Shown here piece after piece: positions 32,653-43,090 of a DNA stretch of 64,000 nt. Within the stretch, counting starts at the first letter, position 1. Every line of letters begins with the position of its first letter. A model generated the notes under the pieces. That model saw only the letters and a list, made by a program, of their open reading frames with translations, searched no databases and had not been told where the DNA came from. The translations under genes and the position numbers were made by a program. Source of the stretch: Dactylellina haptotyla (Eukaryota; Ascomycota; Orbiliomycetes; Orbiliales; Orbiliaceae). The stretch lies in the NCBI GenBank assembly GCA_031310005.1, contig CM062379.1, positions 2,232,001 to 2,296,000 on the forward strand, read 5' to 3'.

Positions 32653-33700
32653 TCATCGTCGTAGGGTTTTTAACAGCCTGGTGTCCATAATTCTACTTGA
32701 CGGCGGCGCCTGTGGTGGGGAAGCGGGCTTAGGACACCCCATGCAGCCTTTCACGCCCCACCGCTCCCAATCTACTCCTCCGTCACTACCACCTTCAAGC
32801 TGCTGTAGCGCCGTAAGGAGCCCTTGGGTGGTTACAACTATCACACTTACGTCGTACCACTCGCCCCTTACTATACCGATAACAGGGCCGCTTGCCGTTA
32901 AAACTGGGCTCCGGGAGAACCCATCGGTCGACCTTGCATCGGTAAGGAATGTATGCTCCAATGGGCTTGGGTAAACCCGTCTAGGGTGCACCACTGGGTG
33001 CGGTACGCTTAGAATTTGTACCGTGTACAGTTTTGAGTAATAAAGAGATTGATGGTTCTGCAGAAGACGGTGGAAAAGATTTTTGATCAGCAGGATCGCA
33101 ATGTCGAGGGTGGGATTTGAGGCAACAACCTCAAGCGTCCCCATGCTACGTCGTGGGTCTGCAAAATCAGACCAATAGACGTCTTCCAACTCGACAGAAA
33201 CTGCCTCCCCGGACTCTGAATCTATGATTTTCTTTTTTGCTTCAAGAAGGTGATAACAGGTTAAAAGGCAGTTCGCCCCGGACGCCCGTGCCGTCGCCCG
33301 CACTAATTGTAAATCCAACTGTTAGTGATTGTACATTTATTTGAGCAATGAAGTATCTAAGAAAAACCTTACTGTAGTGGCATTTATCTTTGGTATTCCT
33401 GAATCTTGCCGCAATAGGAATCACAGGTGGGCAAGTGCCGTAGTCCTCAAATATGGTGTCTAGATATTTCGACAGGCTCTGTCGTTCAAACATTTCTATT
33501 TGCTCAGAGTTAGAAATCGCCAACCGCTCGCGACTCATTGGGCATGGTCTAGTAGCTGCACCTTTGTCTTCACATCTAATAACGCTCGGATCTTCTGACA
33601 GCGGCGACAGAGTTCCCTTTGACCGAATCGTGACATAGTAGTCAACGATTTCCTTCTCCGTTTCGAGATACTGAGTATGAAATGAATCCTGGCAATGCAA
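32653..33700 (-). CDS. Divergent trypsin-like serine protease domain protein
   Basis: 325 residues from exons 33700-33373 and 33302-32653. The acceptor used is the AATTAG ending at 33303; the nearer AG lies only 3 nt after the branch adenosine and would lead to an early stop. The C-terminal 210 residues look like a chymotrypsin/DegP-fold peptidase: the histidine in ANCLLTCYHLL (His127), the aspartate in NPTLDIAILLIK (Asp176) and the serine in STDGFSRSPVLTASGPVIGI (Ser239). The active-site loop reads G-F-S-R-S-P instead of the usual G-D-S-G-G-P. The N-terminal 110 residues are unrecognised. I see no signal peptide. Activity cannot be assumed; it could be a catalytically weak or non-proteolytic relative. 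Confidence 0.6.
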
Positions 33701-34884
33701 TGCCGGATGGGTATCTTGTGTTCGCTGAACTGATAGTAATGGAATATTTTAGGCTATATACTTGGTATTTATACTGAGGGCTAATGTGGTAAATTTGTTC
33801 TGACGGAAGGTTCGAGGATCAATAGTAGCGTTAGAGAAGGCTACGTAAGAAATGTATTAGACCGCTTACGCATGTGCATCAAGATTTATAGGACTTATCT
33901 AAATCATAAAATATTATAGGTTACATAAGTACTTACTTACTTACTTACTTACTTTTTAAGCACTAAGGATTCACATGATCAGGATATTCCGAGCGAGACG
34001 ACCGAGGTGAAGATCGAAATCTCTGCCAGATGCAGCAGCAGCAGCAGGGCGAAGTTCCGTCCCATTTAGCAGTGACAGATTACCTTCGGATTGACAAATA
34101 TCTTTGATGATTTCACTCCATTATAGCTAATTATCTGGTCCCAGAACGGCCAAGCCATCCGAAACGTATTTTGACATTGTGGTGTGTTGTTTTTGAAGCG
34201 GGAAAAAGAGTGAGCAACGTGCTAAAATTCGATATCTCTAAAGAGTGAGAAATGAGGGTATTGAGTTGGGAAAAGTTTGGTAGTGGGTTGAATATGGTTA
34301 ATTGGTTAGTTAGTTTAGTTTTCGTGATGCAGTAGTGGTTGGTAGTACCGTATTTGAGAGTTTATAATCTGTGGAAAGGCGATTGGATTTGATGATCTAT
34401 CTAAGTTTTCTCTACATACAAGGCAGCTAAGAACAATACTTCCTTCCGACACTCGTCATAAACACACATACCACCACCAACACCTGGCACTCAACTTAAT
34501 TAGGCTTAAGGCTACACAATGGACGGCAACGTGGAGTTTTTCGACATACTACATGTTCTATATCTTGATGATCGATGATCAGGTCTTTTTAAGTTATTAA
34601 GGATCTACCTACTTGCTCTCATATCCCCTCGGAACATGGCGTCAACTTCATAACTATCAAAAGCAGTTACGTGGGAATCTCCTGTTTTCAGTAGGTTTCC
34701 CACATCATTGAACTTGTGTTCTTTTTGCACTCAATTTTGTCAAATTTCAAGTTGATTCTAGGGGAAATATATATTCTTCCGGAACTATATAGATTCGAAC
34801 GAGTATTACACCCCCCCTAGTCTTTCAATATTATGTTGCAGCTATGATTTACTTGAGCTAGTGATGGTAGTGCTATTGCTACTC
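33701..34884. other. Intergenic with simple repeats
   Basis: 1.2 kb upstream of the protease gene and downstream of eIF2A (both minus strand). Contains an ACTT microsatellite and a GCA run (GCAGCAGCAGCAGCAG at about 34032-34047). No coding frame is convincing. Confidence 0.45.
33931..33954. repeat. (ACTT)6 microsatellite
   Basis: Six perfect tandem copies of the tetranucleotide ACTT, followed by a T run. A plain simple repeat, useful as a polymorphic marker. Confidence 0.9.
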
Positions 34885-37598
34885 CTATCCATGCCATCCA
34901 AGTCCCTGCAACTCCTTCCGAACAGCGTCTTCGGTATTGATCTTTTTGATCTGGGTATCTTCTAGCTTTTCACCCGTAGCAAACCGCATCTTCAAATCCT
35001 CAATGGCCCTCAGCTTCTTCAGCAAACTACGCTGCTTCTTTTCCTCTGGTGTTCCGCCACCGGGGGTAATCGGGGTCATTGGGCTGGTAATCTCCAATTC
35101 TGGCGGCGCTGGAACCGGTAACCTGAGTCTGGTCGGCTGTTGAGGTCCTCCATTCTCGGTTGGGCGAATTCGTCTGCTCTCCCGGGCCTTGGTTTCCCCC
35201 ATCCTCCTTCTTCTTACGTTGGGATCGTTGACGTTGTGGGTTATTACCACCCCCTGGGGCGGGAGATCGATGGCGTGGCTGGTGCTCCTTAAGCGCATGG
35301 CCAAGCGATCCGGATCCCTCCCGGTGATGGCGGTTTCCATTTCCATTACCACCTGGCCCCCCCTCCCTTGGGGGCCCTCTGCTTCTACTTCTTGTCCTAC
35401 TATGGTCCCGTCTTCCGCCCTTGTTAGGGCCGTCGCCGGGGGCAAGAGTTCTACCATTAGTCTGGTACTGCCCTTCACCGTCTTCACCAGCTTGTTCGGC
35501 AGCCTGTGCTTCTTTAGCTTTCTTGGCGGCTTCGCGTTTCTTCTTATTCTTAAGTGCACTCTTGCTGAGGCCTTCCTTATCACCGACTCCTGTACCCTCC
35601 AAGCTAACCCCACCACCTGGTGCAGCTCCAGGAACAACAGGAGCAGCCCCAGGAACTTCACGTTTACGAGGCTTGCCGAATCCGTTGGTTCCTTCGGAGC
35701 TTCCGTTGCCGAACAGTCCGCTGCTTCCAGGGACATGAGCGGTGCCTCCTTCATCCTCGCGCTTGAAATGAAGCGGGGTTGCCGAACCACGGGCGTGAGG
35801 AGGACGGTATGCACCTGCAGGCTTCGCTGGGGTGGCCGACTTGTGGCCAACAGCAGAGGTATGCGGTGTTGGTGGGGGAGGCAGTGTAGCACTGAGCGGG
35901 AAGTCGGCGACCGCTTGTGGTCTCCAGCGAATCTATGAGCATGTTAGCACCCAGCTCACGGCCAAAGGAAATCCAGTAGATCAGAGCAAACTCACATCAT
36001 AAAGTTCCACCATTTCTTCGTTGTACATGAGATCACCAGACAGTGCGTACCAAACCTTCACACCGTTATCAACACGCAGTCGCGGGCTGGTGGTAGCAGT
36101 GAGAATGTGCTTGCCATCGGGACTCCAGTAACACACGGTTGCGTTGCTCGATTCAAAGGCAGCTACCTTCTTCATCCCATTAACTCTGTCGTAGATGTCA
36201 ATCTGCCCCTGCAAGTTACCAAAACCAGCAACCAACAAGAGTCGACCGTGCGGGGAATAGAGTAGGGTGTTTCGAGGTGCGAGAGGGAGACTGGTAACCG
36301 CATTGGCTTTCGCATCGAAAATGGTAGTCTTTGCTGGCATGTATCCGTACACAACACCAAATTCCTGTGAAGTCGGGGACCAAGCAAAGTCGGAGACAGG
36401 TCCTTCCTTGTCTGTTGAATGTGTTAGCCATTATTTCCTCGAAATCTTGGTGATCTCTCGGATAAACCTACCTAGGGTAACCCGAGCATCCACATTATTC
36501 TCGACATTCATCAAATACAGGTTTGTCTCTCCATAGTAGTTCTTATTTGTCTTGTCGACTTCGGTCTGCGTAAGGAACAAAACAGCAGTACCGGCATTGT
36601 TCCAGCTGAACTGAATCTTATCCGCCTTGAAGAACGACTTCTGCATCAAGGGGGTCGCGAAATTCGGTACCGCATAAACGGCGGCTTTAGCAGGTCGACC
36701 TTGCTTTTCTGGTACGAAGACAGCAACCTGGTAGTTCTCTCTGGTGACAGCTTGAATTCAGTAACACCTCCACCCGTAAATGTTCCCAGACTGAGGCCAT
36801 GTTGGTCGTCTCGTAAAAGGCGATCTCGTTGGTGGAGACTCGTGCGCAATACTTCTCATCGAAGGTGTATTGGATGCTCCTATCGCCTAACTGTTAGCTT
36901 CATCAAGACTTTAAAAACCTTGGTCGGTTGGGAAATCGTACGAGGCAATTTGGCTCTTTTGAACGAAAGCGACAGTCTGTTCACCATTGTCCGTTCGCCA
37001 TACTTTCAAGTTTTTAGCGGCATTTCCATCTTCTAGCTTAGCTGTGATAAGGGAAACAAGTTAGCTTTAAACCCGTATTTGAAAACTCGATCCGCTCCAT
37101 CCACATACAAGGTCTTTCCCAGGTAGTAAGGAAGCTTCCTTTAGGCGAAAAGGCTAGTTCGTGGACTGTTGGCACAGACAGAGCGACCAGAACAGAACCG
37201 GTATTCGCATCTACGATCGTGACACTATTACACTCGTCAGAACCCGTGAAAACGACAATTTCGGTGTGAATGCGGGGGGTTACGAACCCTTCCGAAGAAG
37301 CGTAGGCAAAGTATCGGCCGTCCGGAGTATGCACAACATCGAAGGGTACCCTCGGGTCTAAACCAAACCAAAATCCTCGAATTAGCATGGGGTCTAGTGG
37401 GATTCGTGGAGAATCATGAAAGTGAGCCTTACTTGCCGAAACCAGATAACGCTTCGTACTCGGGGAAGCCTTCCGTGATCCCAATTGTTTTCTGGGTACG
37501 GTCTGCATAGAAATATAATGGTTAGCTTGAGCTTCATTGGCTGAGTAAACAATGGAGTAGGGAGGTGGAGACCAACAGGCAAATTGTGTCAGGGACAT
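34885..37598 (-). CDS. Translation initiation factor eIF2A (WD-repeat), with two apparent 1-nt breaks
   Basis: Nine exons: 37598-37577, 37502-37433, 37350-37288, 37224-37109, 37041-36942, 36879-36472, 36411-35996, 35932-35218 and 35147-34885. Start MSLTQFAYRTQKTIGITEGF; then the beta-propeller (VPFDVVHTPDGRYFAYASSE, VTIVDANTGSVLVALSVPTV, QYTFDEKYCARVSTNEIAFY, GVVYGYMPAKTTIFDAKANA, LLLVAGFGNLQGQIDIYDRV). A basic Gly/Arg-rich linker holds LSKSALKNKKKREAAKKAKE, and the C-terminal helix reads EEKKQRSLLKKLRAIEDLKM with GEKLEDTQIKKI. eIF2A delivers initiator tRNA in a non-eIF2 way. In exon 6 the conserved frame slips twice by one base, near 36765-36772 and 36736-36742. One extra G at each site would restore VEGVTEFKLSPGENYQVAVF. 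These are probably sequence errors, otherwise a recent loss. Confidence 0.9.
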
Positions 37599-39995
37599 GG
37601 CTGGAGTATGCACGTGTACGTGTGTGGTTGTCTTTCTCTTGCTCAAAATAAAAGAGAAGGGAAAAAACTCGTTGTGGTAGAAGTATATCTCTTATCGTCG
37701 GGTTATCAAGAAGTAAAAAGTAAAAAAAAAAAAAAGTTGGACAGAGAAAGCAATCAGGAGAGAAAGCGAAGAGGCGGTGGAAACGATCGGAATGTGAGAA
37801 GCTTGCTAGAGCTGAACCTTTCGACAGTAAGCAATTGAATGTTACAAGCCACGTCTAAATTCGATACTCTGAGACTTCGAGCCCGTTCAAGTGACTGACT
37901 GGTCGACTGATTACTCTATCGTGTAGGCGGTCGCGGCCGGGAAATAAAGGTGGGTCTGCTGGTCAGATAAAAGCAAAGGCAGCAGTGCCACACTCTATCT
38001 AAACCTTCACGAGAGGTGCAAGGAACCGAGTCAAAGGTCTTGTTCCGAACTGAGAAGGATGTCCAAGACAGGGGAGCTCAAGAACCAACTTGTAAAAAAA
38101 ATTGGAGGCTAGGAAGACCCAAGGTAAAATTCGTCAATGCCACTCGAGGAATGATCAAAAATATGATTAAAGAAGCAAAATAAAAAGGCAAGAGGTGGAG
38201 CTTTTTTTCTGTACAAGTTTTTGCAAAAGGCACCAAGTATTGAAAATATTTTAATCTTTTTCTTAAATTTTTGCAGTTTGGGGAGACAGCAAAGTTCCTT
38301 TCAGCTGCAAAAGAGTAAAAAAAAATTTAAAAGTAAGATTCTTTGGTCCGACGATAGGTGGAGATATATCGAGTTTTATTCAAAAGAAGAGCAGCCTTTC
38401 GAGGAGGAAAGGATACTGTGACCGAAGGCCAGTTTGATTGGTACGTATTTGCTGGTTTTATGTGCGGACGGGACGAGGGACAGCTGGTCGAGCAAGAGGT
38501 AGCAAGCAAGAGGTAGCTGGTTCGATTCGAGAGCTCAAAAACGGGCAACCGATAAGCCAAGAAAGGTGACTGGAAATCAATCAAGACAACAACGAGGCAG
38601 ACGCAGGCTGGCTAAGGCGTACGCGTGGACAACCTGTCGAAGACGACGAGGAAGCGAGAAGCTGGGAGAGGAGGAGGCGGAAAGGAACGGGGTGGAATGG
38701 GCGAGCGTTGGAGAGGAACGAAGAGGAGGAGAGAAGAGGAAGAAGAGGAAGAAGAGAGGAGCGAGAAGCGTGAAGAAGAAAAGATGCGGACGACCTGAAC
38801 AGACGACACCAACACACAACGTTAGCCAGCATCCCAGCCAGCCAAGCACAGTTTAAAGCACACAAACTCGGCCCCCAAAGAAGTTTAAGACTCCCACTGA
38901 CCGGACAGCTAAAGAAAGAACGAAACAGGGTACTTGGCTATTTACATCTTAGAGTTCCGAGCCAGAGGTAGCCCGTAAACCCAAAAGGCCTAAGATATAC
39001 CGTTTGAGCAAAGCCAGTCCCGGCAGTAGGTGTCCGCCCGTTTCTGCCTTTTCAACTATGCCATATTGTCCCTCGAGACAAACAGGTGGCCATTCACAGT
39101 TCACGCCGGCTGGCCTTGAAGCCGGGGGGCGGGATTCTAGACCAAGAATAACCCCATGTCTCTCTGCCTCCTTGCCCTTTATAAAAAAAAATTCTTATTC
39201 TTATTTTGACACACACCCCAATCGGCGCCGGATGCTCGCGGCGGAAGCTGTGCACCTGCATGCCCGCCGCCGCCCACACGCAACCCCCAACCCAGCCATG
39301 GCAGTAGATATATCCTGACCCAGGTTATCCGGAGAGGAGCGTCGACAGCCGGAAATATCTACCGCGCTCCCAGTTTTAAAAACACGTCTTAAACTCTCTA
39401 TTGATTGATCACATGCATGCAAAAGAAGTGTAATACATAGAGAACCGGCATGATCGATCATATACGGAGTGTACCTATTTGTTATTTTTGGCCGTTCGAT
39501 AAATCACCATGTCTCTCGAATATAATGCGAGTCATATAAAACCAGAAAGCAAGAAACAAAAAAAAATATGGTTCACAAAAACCCCCCACTCCCCCAACCC
39601 CTCATTTGCGATGCACAAAACACACAGGAAAAACAAGGAAAAGAAGACGTATATATATATCTCCAAGTAGCTATAGAAATAGCATATAAAAGGTAAAACC
39701 CTGCCAAAACTGAAAGAAAGAAAAAAGAAAAGAAAAGGAAGAAATTTGTCACCTTCGCCAAAACATGCACGCATGTTCGACTTTTCTGTTTCTCCTACAA
39801 ACGCCTGCGATGAATGTCTGAACCAAAAGAAAAAATGCCAATATATAAAAGAAACGAAAGAATCAATGGAATAAAAAAGAAAAGTAAGGCTTGCAATTTA
39901 TCAAAAAGGGCAATCTCGATAAGGAAGGAAACGAAAGAAACATCGCTTTGGGTATTTAGATTCAACATTCGCGAAGTCAAAATGAAGAAGCATCA
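37599..39995. other. 2.4 kb intergenic upstream of eIF2A
   Basis: No supported gene. 38.0-38.9 kb is strongly purine-rich on the plus strand, hence pyrimidine-rich in eIF2A sense, fitting a promoter and leader. Overlapping frames on both strands at 38.56-38.87 kb arise from this bias. 39.5-39.95 kb is A-rich and should be the 3' UTR of the AMSH gene. Confidence 0.45.
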
Positions 39996-42082
39996 TTAAG
40001 TTCGTAAGTCGTGTATCTTAAACTGCAGCTTGTCAACCTCGCAAACGTGCCCCGGCCGCAGGGCATCTGTGTACACATGCGGGCTCGAATGGGGATGGAA
40101 CAATCCCGTATTATTGCAATTCTTGATGGCCCTCACACCGTCAGGATCCGTCAATCGGAAAACACCCCACCTATAAAACACCCTGTTAGCATACCACGTT
40201 CTACAAACTCCGGACTAAGAGAAGAAAGAAACACATACGATGGATTGCTACTTGGGCGCAAACAATTGCAATACTCGCGAAGCATCATCTGATAACCACA
40301 ATGTGTGTACAAATCTACCGAGCTCATAAAACATGTCTGTGACGGATGCGTGTGAATCCACCCAAGCACCATTAGGTCTTCGCTATCAATATAGTCGAAC
40401 AGCGAGCTCTCGTCCATCATATTACAAGTATCCGACGTCGCTTCCTGTTGTGGGATAACCAATCGGTTGACGAAAAACGCATTATTCCTCAGGAACCCAG
40501 CGAGAATACCACAGGTTTCGAGGTTCCTCTTCGTATTTGGCGCCGCGACTGCCAGGAAGGTCTTCCTGAGGTCTCTAGGTATGAAGATTGTCCGTAAAGA
40601 CTTCCCCCCTTCCGTGTACGCCACGCAGTCAAAGATGTGGTTGGTTTCAGTCCGCTTAGGCTTCTCCGGTGGCTCCATAGCGCCCGGCTTAGCCTGGAAA
40701 GAAGTAGTCGGCGTGCTCGTCATCGATTGGGTTCGCTCTTTCAACGGACGTGGAGGTGGTGCCGTCGTCTGCGGTGAAATGTAATTCGGATCATACTCGT
40801 CCTTAATCTTTGGTGGCACGATTGGCATACGATCAATGGACTGTCTGTACTGTTCTAGTTTCGCTGGGTTCGCAAAGTCGTCGATATTCGGCATTTGGGT
40901 CTGGATCGGAGTGTACGGGGTCCGTTTGGGCACTAACGGATACTCCATGCGGGCTTTACCTTCTGCCAAAGGCGGGTACTGTAGTGACATCGGCCTAGGC
41001 CCCTTCAACCTCTCCTTCTCCTTCTCTCTTTCCTTGTCCCGTTCCCTTTCCTTATCCTTATCGTCCCTGCGACCTTGTCCTGGCTGTAGGGCTAGCGGCA
41101 CCGGGGTTTGCGTCCTCAAATGTAGATCTTGTAGCCGTTTTTGCAAATCGAACTCCTCATCCTGCGGTTTCTTCCGATATCCGCTTATTGGGCTCCGTCG
41201 GCGTAGGAATCGCAGGTTCATAACTCCATCCGTGTTCCTCAAAATGTTCCCTCGGCGTAAACGCCGGGTGCAGGCTGGGAGAGGTGTTCGAACTAACCGA
41301 CGTCTGCATACTAAGCCGCCTGCCCATCTTCTCCAGCTCCCCCGGCCGCCCTCTACCCTGGTCTGGGAAATACGACCCCCTGCCGTCGACCATCTGACCG
41401 TATGTGTACTGAGACGTCGAGCCGTTCGAAGAGGATATCGAGGAGCCTCGGCTCCGTCGGTGCTGTCGTAGGAGAGCTTGTTTCTCTTCGAGTTCCTTTT
41501 GGGCTTGCCTCTGTCTCTCTCGTGCGCTTCGTATCTTGTATTGATATTTGTTTTGAGTTTCTCCATCCGACTAGCTATCGCGGGGAATTTCTGCTCCTAA
41601 GTATTAGTGACTGTGCAACAGGAATTATGTTATTTATTGATATCGTTGAAATACCTCGTTCATCGCAACTAATTGTTTTTCATACCGCGATTCACGGGCC
41701 TGTGGATGTGATGGCAAATGCGTCACTATCAAACTGTTGGTAGCTATCAGCAATCTTGTTGGTACCGGCTCAAACTAACTCGGGAGGGACGTACTCCATG
41801 TGTCGCATATATAGCAAGAAAGCTTGCTCCTCGTTGCCTTCTTTGTAGTAGACATCTGCCTATACAGATTCACCGAATACATGTTAGAGATCAAGAAAGA
41901 GTGGTACGCATTACAATCTGAGGGAAGGGCGGACGAACCTCCCGTATGAGCGTGGCTGCTGTCCGTAGCCAGGTCGCCAGCTGTATTTGGTCACTGTACT
42001 CGTAGTCGAGAGCTCGCTTAGAGATATCTTTGGAGGGAACAGGTGGTCCGGCGGACGAAGCATGGAAAACCGTCCTACTCAT
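39996..42082 (-). CDS. AMSH/Sst2-type JAMM deubiquitinase
   Basis: Endosomal metalloprotease that trims K63-linked ubiquitin from ESCRT cargo. Exon 1 (42082-41915) gives an N-terminal USP8-dimer/MIT-like helix region, KDISKRALDYEYSDQIQLAT with TLIREVRPPFPQI. Exon 2 starts at 41859 (ADVYYKEGNEEQAFLLYMRH). Further exons lead into a coiled-coil (ERQRQAQKELEEKQALLRQH) and a long Pro/Ser/charged linker. The catalytic JAMM domain follows: CGILAGFLRNNAFFVNRLVI, and GWIHTHPSQTCFMSSVDLYT with the H-x-H-P-x6-S-x2-D zinc motif. The last exon is 40170-39996 (WGVFRLTDPDGVRAIKNCNN), ending FKIHDLRT. Its acceptor is TTTATAG, not the AG beside the branch site. The linker changes frame near 41168; see findings. 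Confidence 0.88.
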
Positions 42083-43090
42083 GGTGGGCGGGTTGGAAAA
42101 AGATGCCGTAGTTTGTTGGTCGAAAGCTGTGAGTGCAGCGGTCCGAGTGAGAGTTCAGAGTAATGTAGGTTTGTTGCGCGGGAGAGGTTCGGATCGTGAG
42201 AGACAGTGAAGTAGCAGAGGAAAGACGACGGGAACGAGCAAGGGCCGAAAGGTGGGATGATAGCAGGCAGAGGAGGGATTGGGAAGCGTCAAAGGCGGGG
42301 AACAAGGCAGCTTGCAAACACCCCGGAAGCCGGGCTCAAACGAACAAACAAGAAGCGAAGTATTCCAAGAGAGTGTGGAGGTATTTAGTCGGAGCAGGAT
42401 TCACCAGGATGGCATCCTGTCGGTGGCCAAGATGCGAGTTCAAGTAGACAGGTTGTGGAGAGAGAGAGAGAGATAGAGAGAGGAAAGAGAACGAGCGGTG
42501 TGCGACGGGGCCATTAGCGTATGACAGACAGCAAGGCCACACGCAGCGGATACTACTGTCACTGAATGTCAATAATACACCTAATCCTGTTTTACTGTCT
42601 GGCGAGGACAGCACGCAAAAGCCGCGTGTGTCGAAGGCCGGTTAGCTTGTCGGGAGCTAAGCAGCGTCTGAGCTCTCCTCTCGCACGTCTCTTCACGACG
42701 ACCGGTTTGTGCTGTTTGCCCGCCCCACGTCGTCTGCTGGCTGCTGTGGGCGTGCGTTGGTGTGCGTGCCGGGCTAACCCAACGCAGCAAGTGATCCCAG
42801 CACCTGTTTCATCGGCGGCACCGCCCGCGAGGATCCATCCAGCATCTCTCTTCGTATGAATAGAAGTATATATATATCTATACACTCAAGGACATTTACA
42901 AGTTATATATTATGCGATGGTAAAGTTGTAAAAAACAAAGAGAGAAAGAGAAAAGCCATAACCGCCGCTGTCTATGCATGTATGCACCACCCGAACTCCG
43001 CCATTCACGCCGTTACAAAATATACATCTCATAGTTCCTGCATGAACGCCCCGTCAATATATATCGGGCGTCCTACTCGACACGTCCCGT
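42083..43090. other. Intergenic, AMSH promoter and prenylcysteine oxidase 3' side
   Basis: 1 kb. Purine-rich on the plus strand just upstream of the AMSH start, with a GA dinucleotide run (GAGAGAGAGAGAGATAGAGA at 42457-42476). No gene seen. Confidence 0.45.

Noticed and set aside
33242-33312. Alternative frame reading GFTISAGDGTGVRG in the protease gene, which at first suggested a frameshift
   Set aside because: It depends on an AG only 3 nt from the branch adenosine. The next AG gives an intact 325-residue protein.
38505-38545. GGTTCGATTC resembling a tRNA B box
   Set aside because: No matching A box, acceptor stem or cloverleaf around it.
38566-38865. Overlapping open frames on both strands
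   Set aside because: Caused by purine-only sequence (Arg/Lys/Glu versus Ser/Phe/Leu frames) in a leader-like region.
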